DNA from: Populus alba
Lineage: Eukaryota; Streptophyta; Magnoliopsida; Malpighiales; Salicaceae
Assembly: GCF_005239225.2 (NCBI RefSeq)
Contig: NC_133294.1
Span: forward strand, 18,303,631-18,367,630
Reading direction: 5' to 3'
Length of the DNA stretch: 64,000 bases
The first letter of the stretch is position 1; every line of letters starts with the position of its first letter. A program made the translations under genes and the position numbers. This document shows, piece by piece, positions 1 through 11,276 of the stretch. The notes beneath the pieces are model-generated. The model searched no databases, was not told the DNA's origin, and saw only the letters and a program-made list of their open reading frames with translations.

Positions 1-193
1 GATTATCACAGAGACTTCAAATTATAGTTTAAAATTTTATAAGCTTATCAAAGGCATGCAGTATGTGCGTGTGTGTATATAGATACTCGCAACAATTCAT
101 GGCCTTGCATTATGGTTGCAAATGACCATAACAGCAGAGGAGAGTTGCTTGTTATTATATATGATCCATAATAAAAGAAATCGTGGCAGAGAG

Positions 194-267
194 GTTGCTG
201 TGGTGTAGTGGTTATCACGTTAGTCTTACACACTAAAGGTCCCCAGGTTCGATCCTGGGCAGCAACA
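194..267 (+). tRNA. tRNA-Val (anticodon UAC)
   Basis: The sequence folds into a cloverleaf. A perfect 7-bp acceptor stem pairs 194-200 with 260-266, and A267 is the discriminator base. The D arm ends in TCAC, and the anticodon stem TTAGT/ACTAA encloses the loop CTTACAC, giving anticodon TAC at 227-229 (valine, codon GUA). The T stem CCCAG (242-246) pairs with CTGGG (255-259). There is no intron and no encoded CCA, as expected for a nuclear plant tRNA. One oddity is that the T loop (247-254) has eight bases, an extra G before TTCGATC, where seven is standard. A 6-bp stem with a 6-base loop is the alternative fold. The gene could be functional or slightly decayed. Confidence 0.88.
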
Positions 268-271
268 CTCC

Positions 272-276
272 TTTTT
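272..276 (+). terminator. Pol III terminator of the tRNA-Val gene
   Basis: A run of five T residues begins four bases after the end of the tRNA. This is the usual RNA polymerase III stop signal. Confidence 0.7.
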
Positions 277-2221
277 ATTATATATATATATATATATATT
301 TTTTTTTTATACATTTACTAACTTAAATATCCAAACCAGAAAAATTCTTACAATTTCATCGATGTCATAGAAAAAATGCATGGTAAAGATGGCAGATTGA
401 ACTTGAATGCATAAATGTAACACGTTGGAGAGTAGTTAATCGCTTGTTAGATCGATTCAGTCCTCATCCAAGTATACCATGCACCAGTAACAAAAATCAA
501 TATTAATTAAAAGATCAAATTTCTCCCAAGATTATTAAGCTTCTAAAGTCAAGCTTTAAGAGTGATTTTTTTTTTCAAAAAAAAAAAATACATTAGACTC
601 AAGTTAATTGTTATTTTCTGTTAAAGAACATTCTAACAATTTAACTTTGCATAAAAGATGTAAAACGATAGTAGTAACCTTGATTAATCAAAAAATGACT
701 AATGCACAATAATTGAAGGAGAATAAGTGTGAAGGTTTTTGTAAGGAAAATACAGTAAATTAATTCTTTCAATCCACAATAATTGATCCAAGTAAATCTT
801 ATAAATTTGAGTTAATATTTTAAATTCATAGCTCGTTAAATTACAGATCCAAGTTCAATTAAAAAAATTTATTTTTTAATTAATTTAATATTAAAAAATA
901 AAATTGAAAAAAAGATCCCAAATGCAAATTAAAAACTTAACTTACCAAAGAAAAAAAATAGCAATAAAAAATGAGCATCAAATATGAAAAAAATTAAAAA
1001 ATAAGGAGGGTAAAATTAAAAGGAAAAGAAATTAAAAAACAATCTTAAATAAAAAAACAGAAATAAAAATAATAGAGATCAAATCTAATAGACTAAAAAT
1101 TAAATAATGATGAAATTAAAAATAAAATAAAATTTGAGAGATTAATTAAAATAAAAAGGAATAAAAAAGGAACTATTTTGTGTCCGAACTATTTTGTGTG
1201 TACCTCAACTAATTTTACGAGTCTTAAAATTAATAATTATATAAGTCTTTAAGGATTAAAAATAAAAAGAAATAAAAAAGGAGGGACAAAATCAAATTAA
1301 AAATATCTCGAAGGATTGATTTGTAAATTTGGAGGCTTGGTGTGGATTTTTAGATGGAAAGAGAAAAGAAAAGAAAAGAAAAAAGATGGTTTCACGGCAT
1401 TGAAGATTCATTGACCATGCATGACAATAAAAATGAAAAGAAGGCCAAGACAAATCAAATAACACGATGAAATAATAGTTTTGATTATTAAAGTCAATCG
1501 CATATGCTGCTTGAAGACGGCAAAGTAATCGTAAGCAGTTTTTTAAAATTTTTATTTATTGAAGTACAATATTACCCAAGGCTAAGAAATTATTACAAAA
1601 AAAAATACATGTTTTGAAATGACGAATAAGCTCTTTAATTAGGCTTTTAAAAATTTAATTACAAAGGCAATAGAGTCATTATATTATAGCAAAAAAGTGA
1701 AATATAAAAAAAGCTTAAATGTTTTTTTTTTTTAAAAGGTAATAAAGTAATTTTATTGTATAAATGAATAAAATGAAAAGATTATTTTACCCTTTCAAAG
1801 GCAATAGCTCATTGTGATTTTTTGTAAGGGCAAAATCATCAATTCATTATTATATTCCACATTAAATCAAAATATATGTTCAATATTTGTCTCACATGTT
1901 TTAGCCTTTTCTTTTAATATGCTTTCACTATTTTTATACGTTCATGCAGGAGCAAGTAACGTGATTCGATACATGAACCACGCCATATTCAGAATCGTTG
2001 ATCATTTTGAGCAATGATTTAATTTACGAAATCTTCCAATTAATCCCTAAAAGGAAATCTGCAGGAGGAAGCCAGCACAGAAGAACCTTAACGCAGATGG
2101 ATATGTCAAAAGAAAGCGAAAGGAGATTCCCCGTATGTTGAAGCACCTTCATATTGAAGGTATCTTGATGCTTGCCTCTATGTCATTTTCAACATGCCTT
2201 CATGCTTTTACACCTGTTTTT

Positions 2222-2570
2222 TAGTTTGATTTGGTTTTTATTAAAAAAAAATTCAAATCAAATTTACATTTTAAAAAAAATTAAAACAGGTTAAAAAATT
2301 TCAGTTCGATTCTATTATTTTAAAACAAAAACTTAATTAATTAGTTTTTGTTTGGTTGTAATTGAATTTGATTATTTTTTATTAAAAAAATTATTTTATT
2401 TTTTAGGTTTTTTTTTTTTGTAATTTGTAATGGATTTAGTTTCGGTTTAACTCGGTTTAATGGGTTTGGTTCAATTTTTTCCGTTTGGTTTTTTTATCAA
2501 TTTAAGTTTAGTTTTTTTATTTCAGATTTATAAAACTGAATCGAACTAGCTGATTTTTTAAAATATTTTA
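2222..2570. repeat. CGGTTTGGTTT-type dispersed repeat
   Basis: The segment is T-rich, with repeated GGTTTGGTT and TTCGGTTTAA words. The same word family, in the opposite orientation (AACCGAACCAAA), recurs near 33.1-34.2 kb and in both copies of the 36.6-39.1 kb duplication, which marks a dispersed element of unknown class. Confidence 0.45.
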
Positions 2571-3645
2571 ATAGATTTAATTAGTTTTCTTTTCATAATT
2601 TATTTTTTTTTATTTTTTTTTTCTAATTTTCTCAGTTTACTTGTCTCTACTGCCGACCCTATGCTTTCCCAGCGATATCGACCATAATTATCAGGCTGCG
2701 ACTTCTTTGGGAAGACAATACATTTGTTCCCCAACTATCACCAAACTCTCAAATTGCTACGCCAACAAAAAATATTTCCAATTGGATCCTCCATCCATCG
2801 AATAGACTAGCATTACCCAAATAACTCGTCATCAAAGATTTGTACAAAAAATGATGTCACTTTAATACAAAATCTTTCTCTTTTTTTATGATCTTAAGGT
2901 ACTGATAAGAGGTTGATCAAGTAATGTATGGTAGAATGGGGACTTAATTGAATTTTTTTTGGATTCGATTGAGAATTGAATGATAATTTAGGTGCCATGT
3001 TGTATGGATGCTCTTATCAATGTGTAATAAAGTGATAAACTAATAGTTGTGTTTGCTTTTATGATGATCAAAGAACAAAGCTCAATCGTGTGGATTTTCA
3101 AGATAGCTTGAAATTGTAACTTTGATTAGAAAGATCGAATTCCCCTTGTAAAATATTTTTTTAAAAAAATATATCAAAGATCAAAGCTTGAACTAATATC
3201 TTTTATTGAAGGAATGATATTTTTTTAAAAATATTTTTTAATTAAAAACATAATAGAATAACTATTTTTTAATTTTAATAGTAACACATTAACAAAACCT
3301 TAAAAAAGTATTAATTTAATAATTATTTAAACAAAAAATATTTTAAAAAGTAGAAGCTACTATAATTCCATTGAGAATGTTTTTTCTTTATGCTTTTGAC
3401 TATTTTTTAAAAAATAGTTTTTGCTTGATAAAATATTAGATAGATGTTTTTTTAGTGTTTTCTGATGATTTTAACGTAATGATATAAAAATAAATAAAAA
3501 AATTATTTTAATATATTTTTAAACAAAAAATTAATTAAAAAATACCATAATGAGAAACACAATACCGTATACCTAATTAGATATATTTGGAAGTGTGGTT
3601 GTGATTGTTTTTCAAAGTGTTTTTCATGCCAAAATGCATCAAAAT

Positions 3646-3671
3646 TATATATATATATATATATATATATT
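3646..3671. repeat. (TA)n microsatellite
   Basis: About 13 TA units lie inside an AT-rich segment that begins near 3590 with a GGAAGTGTGGTTGTG-like end resembling the other MITE-like copies in the window. Confidence 0.85.
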
Positions 3672-4442
3672 TAAAAAAATTATTTTTGAGATCAGTACAT
3701 CAAAACGATTGAAATTATATATATAAATTAATCTTTAACAAAAAAAAAATTAATTTTTTTTAAATATAGTTATAATAGTATTTTCAAAAGCTCGGTAACA
3801 TGAGAGAGCAACTTAATCAAACACTACAATTTTATTTTTTTTTTTTATCTTTTAAAATGATTGAATAACTTGTAATCTTTGAATCCAAGTAACATGCATA
3901 TAATTGTTGTGTTGAACACTTTTTTTTTGCCCTCTTCAAAGAGTCATGCATATGGAGCCCCCTTTGACCCTTGCACTCATTTTCTCAACAAAATTTTTCA
4001 CGTCCAAGCAACTTTTGTAAGAAGTTTCTTTCTCATGATTTCTTTTAAATTCCATGTAGCATTCAAATTAATTATTATTTTTGTATTTATATCGTCTCAT
4101 TATACCAGTATTAAAAATAAATTTTTTTTTAAAAATAATAGTTTAATATATGTTTAAATAAAAAAATATTTTAAAAAATAATTTTATCAAACACTTTTTT
4201 TTTTTTAACTCGTTTGTCACATTTAGACGAGACGGCAAGGAAGAGGAGAGAACCCAACTTGTAAACGAAAAGGAAGTCTATTAAAATAAAAATAGAATCA
4301 AAACATGTACTCACTCTTCAATTGAGCGCCAAAAGGCAATCATTTTGTTTTCTTCATTTTTATTTTTTTTACTGATACTCAAAATAAATAAATAAATAAA
4401 TAAAAATGCTATTCAATCAATATTCATGTTTTTTCCATTTCT

Positions 4443-4455
4443 TATATATATATAA
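4443..4455 (+). promoter_or_regulatory. TATA box of SDE5
   Basis: A TATATATATATAA-type box lies about 30 bases upstream of a pyrimidine-rich leader (about 4485-4534). The leader ends at a plausible donor (CTG/GTTAGT, exon end 4534). A 5'UTR intron (4535-5915) would join it to the exon that carries the SDE5 start codon. The leader and intron are inferred from sequence only. Confidence 0.55.
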
Positions 4456-4921
4456 ACCATACCCCTGACCAGAACCTCTCTTGAGCCCAATAGCTTATCT
4501 CCCTCTACAAGTTCTCAACGCCAAAGCCTCTCTGGTTAGTTGCTTCAGTTCACACTCATTAGAAAAAATAATTTTTTTTTGGGTTTCAGTTGTTTTTTTT
4601 TTTTTTTTTTTTGTGAAAATGGTTTCTTGTGGGGAAGCGAGTTTTTCTTCTTCTATTTCTGTTGGAATTTGAATCTTTTATGACTTATGGATGTAGACTT
4701 AATAGCTTTCAATCAAATTTGATTAATTTGGTAGCCGAAGACTGGTACTTGGATACAAAGTTTGATGCGATTTGATTCAAATTTTTTTGGTTTGGACATT
4801 TTGTCAAATAAGTAGACTACATTTCTGGTAATCTGATTTTGAATTAGTCATTTTGGAGAAATGAGGTTTCTTTTTTGAGGGTTTATTATCAGTTCTTGTT
4901 TCCTTTTAGTGGCTTCCATAC

Positions 4922-4950
4922 TTTTTTTTTTTTTTTTGGGGGGGGGGGGG
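4922..4950. repeat. T16-G13 homopolymer junction
   Basis: A run of 16 T residues passes directly into 13 G residues inside the presumed 5'UTR intron of SDE5. Such tracts are unstable and hard to sequence. Confidence 0.85.
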
Positions 4951-5927
4951 ATGGGGAGTTTAAGATATATCTTTTTGTTTCTGTCTGCTACCATTCAAAG
5001 TCGAATTCGCGGGCATAGCCTCTATAGCACTACTGGAATGCCTTTCATTTACACTGTTTTTATTGCTTTTATTATTGGCTTAATTTGGTTCTTGTTCTGT
5101 TTGATAATATGGATGTAATGGTCGTGAATTTTCTTTACATGTTTCAGGACTCTGAGAAATAAATAACAAATTGGGATTTTTTCTCTGCATGCTATTGTCT
5201 GTTTCTGTTGGAAGTAGAATCCAGTTTTAGTGTAAATTTAATTGCTTCTAAATTACATTTGATTGCTTCAATAGAAAGACGAGTTAGTGGATATAAATTA
5301 TAGATCTTTTGATTGGTTTCACAACTTCTGCTGCATCTTCATGGTGATTTGTTTCTTCATTGACATTTTTTTAAGCGTATAGACTATATGCAGAATGCAT
5401 TATTTGGGAGATGGGTTTTTTATTTAGGAAGGGTTTAGCTTCTCTTTTTATGTTCATTTTTTGTTGCTTTAATGGTTTCTTTTTTGCATCATGGAGCATT
5501 TTTCTCTCAAATTAATTCTTTGTGACACCCCACCCTCATTAAATTCATTTCTGTTACTGGTATCATTATTTTGATAGTTTTGTTTGATTTCGGTAATTTT
5601 TTTTTTTTTATTCTTGCTCTGTTGGCCCATATGAGTTCAATGCTTTATAATCATGTTTGTTATTGCTTAGATGTTTTGCGGGTGTATGCAGATGGGAAAA
5701 CAGCATGTCTTGCCTGTAGTATGGATGTGAGGTTGAATTTGCAATTAGTGAATCTGACATTTTTTCCTTTTTTCTAGTGTATGCATCTGCTGTTTTGGTG
5801 AGGGCTATTGTTCAATTCCTTTCTCACATAGTTTATGTGAATGCTGAAATGGTCTCTCCATTCCAATTAAATATGCTGAATTGATTATCAAAAATTTTCT
5901 TTCTCCTTTTTTCAGTAGTGCATTGAA

Positions 5928-8900
5928 ATGGAAGTATCTACTTCAAACATATTGAAATGTGATGATGAGGAGAAGGCATTGGAGGGCTTGCTTGAGGCAT
6001 TTGGTTCTAAATTTTCTCTTGAACAAATAGCATCTGCTTATTGCAAGGCAGGCCAAAATGCAGATTTGACTGTTCAAATGCTTCAAGATATGGAGGGAGG
6101 TGCCTCTGCTTCTTCAAGTCATTCATCCAGTGGAGAGGCTAAGCTGAGTGAAGGATCTTCTGAGTCATCCAATGGTTATATTTTGAAGAAATGTGATGCA
6201 AATGGAAAGTTCAGAAATGTAAAACAAAAATGGCGTCCAGTTTCAGGAGGCACTGTTTCAAGTGTTCTTGGAAAAAGTTACATTAGATCCATGACAGCGG
6301 GCAATGGCTCTTCTGTCGCAACCAAACCATTGAAATTGGACGCACAGGAGTTCCCAATGTCTGAACTTTGGGGAGAAGAACCTAAACAAACCCAATCAAA
6401 GCATGATCGTATGCACAAGGATATGGAAGATTTTTTATTCAAAATGCTAGGAGATGGCTTCCAGCTGGATAGGGAAATGATTCGACAAGCTCTAGGTAAA
6501 CAATGCTTTAAATCTTTTCTCAATCATATATTGTTGTGAAACCTTCTGTTCCCTAGTAATTGGCTGTTTTGTAACTTCTACCTTTAAAAATATCTGGAAT
6601 GAGTGGAATCTGTTTTAAATTGATGAGATTTTCTCTAATAAAAAGTGAGATCTCCTCTATATGATTTGTGTAACCTACTCTCTATGATTTCGTAAATAAC
6701 ATAAATCTTCAATCAATTAAAGATTTAAATTTGAGATGGGATGGAGGATTTAGATCTTGAAAGATTCGACCCTGCACTATGATATGCAAATGAACTATCC
6801 AACCAGATCGCTAATCAGGTTTTATGTTGATTTTGCAGATACATGTGGGTATGATATGCAAAAGGTATGTATAATGTCCTCTTCAATGTTCAAGGACTAT
6901 TTTGATTTTTTTTACCAAATGCCCTCTTTTCTATCATTTATTTTCACAACCAAATCTTGATTACACTTGTTGCTAGTTAAAGAAACGATGCTTTCATAGG
7001 TGGGACATATTGTAGGTTGGCATTTGTTGCTTGCCTAGGATTCAGAATTATATACTTTTGGTTGCTTCCAATGGTTGAGCTTTATAAATTAGTTAACTGA
7101 GAGGATTAAAAGGCATCACTGATTTACGGTGACAATGAACAAAGGCCTTTAAAAAGTAGGCTAGAGTTTTTAGCCACAAGGCTTGGGCTTTAATTGTTAA
7201 AATTTATGATTACACCATGATCGCCTTCAAGAAACCCTAAAATTTGTGCAACTATTAATGTTTTTTTGGTGCATGGGTTGTTTTTTATATTTTAGACTAA
7301 TAAGCCATTCTTTCAGTATGCTATTTTGCCCACAAGTATGGCTACCTTGTAAAAGTTTATATAATATTTAGGGTGTTTGTTGTGAGGGATTTTAAAGTGG
7401 AATGTAACTGGAACCACCCATCATGACCAAACCAACTACTTGAGTGTTACCAGTGTACACGTGCTAAAGCTTCTGTTCTTTTTAGTAGGATGCCTCAACT
7501 GATGAACTTCACCCTGATCTTCCTCAATGAGCGTATCAAAGAACCTATGTTTAAACATCGTTGATGAACATGGATGAAACTTTTAAGTTAATATGCATGA
7601 TGAAGTAACTCATGAAGATACTGCGTGTTTTAGTTTGTTTGTAATTAATGTGATCTTATCATTAAGCATTTCTAAATCTTTCTTTCTTTTTGTACCTTTC
7701 AGAGCATGGAGAAACTACTTAATATGTCAGCAGTGATTTTGGACAAAAGGAACAATTATGTTGGTAGATCCACCGGAAAGGTTAGCATGACCAGCTCAGT
7801 TTAGAAAAATCCTCATTTATTGAGGGATCATTGTACATACCATTTAGTGCATATCTTACAGAGAAACTTTTAGTTTGTACTAGTTGTTAACTTGAGTATT
7901 TGAGTAATTAGGCAAGGTCAGCTGTTACTAGTCTTGCATCTTAGTGCCTGTTTGGCATTGAGTTTGCAACTGTGTTTGGGTGCGTTTCAAAATCACGTTT
8001 GCTCTGAAAATGTATTAAATTAATGTTTTTTTTAGTATTTTCCAATGTTTTGATATGGTGATATCAAAAATGAAAAAAAAAATCCGAGAAGAAGCCACCA
8101 CACTCCTAAACAGGCTTGAGTAAAGCTGGGAGAGTATTTTACATGCCAAAGCTTTCCTGTTTGTCCTATATGATACAAATTCTACTCTTGTTCTTCTTGG
8201 TTGGTATGAGATTATAATTCAATAATTTGTTGTCTATTGAATACAGTTCTTCCTAGTATTAAAGAAGAGGTTTAGTGGTAAGAAGCTCATGATGACTGGC
8301 TTCATGGTTTTTAAGTGTGCAATTAATTATTCAATTGAAATATATGGATGTGTCAATTGTTCAATTGTGCTGCTTTTTTTCTCCCTCAACAAGTTGGTAT
8401 TTGTCTTGTGGTTCACATTATCTTTGAAATTAAGTGAACTTCCTCCAATTTAAGGGTTATAATGATATACTTGATTTACATATCTTTTTCCTCTTGCAAT
8501 TTTGTCTTACAGTTCACAGATGCACAGTCAAATAGTGGAGGACCTTCATGTCAAAAAAATTTACAGTTTATGAGTTCCTATGGAGGGTATGATACTTGCA
8601 AAATTTCCAGCGAGTTAAATAATTTGCTTTTATTAAGCTATAGGATACTTTTCTCATAATTAAGGAAAGATCAGCTTATCATTTTGATTATTTTACGTCA
8701 TAATACATTTGTTTGCTTGTATTTGCTCAGCAGTGCAAATAGAATTTCAAATGCAAATGGGGGAGGATCACCTGGCCAGGGGAAAGAGAGAAACAACCTC
8801 CAGAAGGAAGTTTTGGCCTCACTTTTTAATGGTGCTGAGAGATCTGGGGAGTTATCTGGAAGAATAACAAAGGCTGAGAGGAGGTCAATAGTATATGGAG

Positions 8901-11276
8901 AGCCAGTGGTTGAACCTCCTACTGACTTTACCTTAGAGAACAGGACTGATTTTATGGACTCTCTGCAAGATTATGACCATGGTAAGAACTCTTTTGAGAT
9001 GAACTTCATTAACGAAGTAATTTGTATAGGAAGTTAGAAGGCTTGGATGCTTTAAGTAGCTCATTCAGAAGAAATTTGGGACCTGGAGCCCCTTTTTTGG
9101 CTTCTATGGACTAGATTTCTTTTCGCTGCATCTACATTGCTTTTTAATTCATGGAGCGCTGAGCAACACGTTGGGTATGTTTTTGCTAGTCCCTAACACC
9201 CCCTTCACCAAAGAAACAAAAAAACAAACTGAAATATTCTTGCATGGATCTGGGAACTTACAATTCTCTTTCATATTTGCTCACTGTCACTTGAGTTAGA
9301 ATTGTTTGATGGCCTGTTTGTAATGTTTCTCTCTGGGATGAATTAAAGCACTGATTCAGTGATATGCACCATTCTTTCCTTCTTATTTTATGGCTTGATG
9401 ATAACTAAGGGATGCATCAGGCAATAAAGTTCAGGGCAGGTGTTTTTCTGGTTGCTCTGAAATGTTGTAAATGGGCATGCCTGTGCTCTCTCCCAGGCCT
9501 ATCATTGCAGCTTGTAAACTCATGTTGCAAATTCTATTTGTTTTCCCCCCCTGAAATATTGTATTTTTTAATAGCAATATGATGCACTTTGAATAGGTCT
9601 CGGACACTGATAAATTTTACTTCTTTCATCAGAAGAAACAAAAAACAATCTCTATGGACATTTATATGTTACCATGTGGGGTTAGTAAGAATCCGTGTTT
9701 GTAAAAGAAAAGGTAATATATTGCTTATGGACCTCTTCACTTGCTGCAAAAAAATGGTTCTGATCCTGTCTTGTTGAGCTTTATATATTTTTCTTTTCTT
9801 TTCTTTTTTGTGTGTGAACTGTATAGACTTTTGTTTTTTGTTAAAATGCTATATACGGGCCTTTCAGTTTGTTAATTTTTTCTTGGTTGGTTTGTTAATG
9901 TTCTTCTCTTTATGCTAAGTAGTGTTATCAGTTGAAGATGTAGATGAAGATGATAGTTACCATCTTCTTCGTAAAGCTTGGAAGGAGTATCGGACCACAA
10001 TGAATGAATTTTACAAAGCTGTAAGTTGCTAATTCTATTTTTCCTGAAATTTGGACTCCTATGATAATGGCATTTATACCCATATTTTGTAAATTTGCAA
10101 TTCCTGAATCAATTTGGTTATGTATGTCATGATACTGTAAGATGGTTTAATAATTTTAGTAACATGAGAAAAAAATTCCTATGAATATTAATAGCTACAG
10201 GCTACCGCAATTTGATACCTCAGACTGGATTTTGCATAAGAAATCTGCAATGTGGTTTGTATTATCACCTTTTTAGTCTGGTCATGCTAAAATAAGAATG
10301 TTCCTTGTCAGGCTGGTGATGCGTTTGCAAAGGGAGATGATGAGCGAGCAAACAAACTAATGGACGAGGTAAGGTTTCTGACTGTTTCACAAAGCAAGTT
10401 GTCTGTTTACAAGTCATCACGTTTTTGTTTTCTCTGGCAACATCATCGGCACTCAAGATACATATTTTTTATTTTAGCTGTTGGTTTCAACAGCATCTCA
10501 GTTGTGTCACTTTCAATTAGAAGGTATTGTTGGATAATATAATAATTTTAGTTATAAATGTCAGGGAAATTTTTTTCGTGACAAGGCTTATGAGGTAGAT
10601 GAGGAATCTACTCAGAAGATTTTTGGAACCAAGTTAGTGATTTTTGTCTATGTTTTTTTCCATTTCATTTAGTATCTAATGGTGTGCACTCTTTGTTTTT
10701 TCTATTCTCTTTGCATTATAAATCTTTATTTGCTTCCCTCGCATTTTTTCTAATCTACTGGTTGCTTTCATTATCAGAAATGTTGAGACTCAAGACCAGA
10801 TGTTGCTCGATCTGCATGAACATGGTGCAAAAGATGCAATACGCTCCTTGAGGAGTAATCTTCTCTTACTCTCAGGCATCCCATGTAAGCTATCATCATG
10901 CCTTCTTTTGCCCTCATAATTTCCTCGTCATGCATCTTATCTATGTCCATTTTCTTGCTTCAGCATTCAAGTACCTCAAAGTCATCATTGAGACAAATGA
11001 GGTGGATGTTACAAAAGGGGCTCGTAGGAGATTGGTAAGATTGCTTTGATCCTTTTATTTGAGAGATTGGACAAAAAATGATTCACCTTTTCAAGTTCTA
11101 CTTATCACAACCGAAGGATCCAAAACAGAATTTATATCTTACCCCCTTTACTTTTGCAGATTATGAAGCTATTAGAGAAGGAATCGATAAACTGGACGAA
11201 AGGAGCAGATGTTGGAACAATACTAATTCAACTGGATGATATCAACCCTAAGCGCTTGAGTTTCGCCAACAAATAG
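5928..11276 (+). CDS. SDE5: SDE5, TAP-like factor of RNA silencing
   Basis: SDE5 acts with RDR6 and SGS3 in making double-stranded RNA for trans-acting siRNAs and transgene silencing (family knowledge). Coding exons: 5928-6495, 6839-6864, 7703-7780, 8513-8586, 8731-8981, 9923-10020, 10312-10368, 10565-10632, 10778-10884, 10964-11034, 11160-11276. They total 1515 nt, 504 aa, with all GT-AG junctions in phase. The N-terminus has a UBA/CUE-like helical region (about 12-55), and a Ser-rich linker follows. A DUF1771 domain covers about 337-407 (core LLRKAWKEYR, AFAKGDDERA). A C-terminal Smr-like region (about 412-495) begins LLDLHEHGAKDA but has LDLHE in place of LDLHG and lacks a TGxG motif, so nuclease activity is doubtful. 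A leader exon and 1.4-kb 5'UTR intron probably precede the ATG. The name rests on domain order. Confidence 0.85.
7946..8115. mobile_element. MITE-like insertion in an SDE5 intron
   Basis: A 170-bp AT-rich block has inverted ends: GCCTGTTTGGCATTG on the left and GCCTGTTTAGGAGTG as the complement of the right. It sits in the intron between coding exons 3 and 4 of SDE5. Its interior (a 'TTTTTTTTAGTATTTTCC'-like core) resembles the other AT-rich copies in the window. No clean target duplication was seen. Confidence 0.5.

Larger units (their letters stand above)
280..4440. other. AT-rich intergenic stretch, no gene recognised
   Basis: The stretch is dominated by A/T runs and short diverged repeats. 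A block rich in CGGTTTGGTTT-like motifs lies at about 2220-2570. An AT-rich, MITE-like segment at about 3590-3830 contains a (TA)n tract. A short open segment at about 2066-2158 lies between a possible acceptor and donor and would encode a basic peptide containing VKRKRKEIPRML; I do not recognise it. No other coding signal was seen. Confidence 0.6.
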
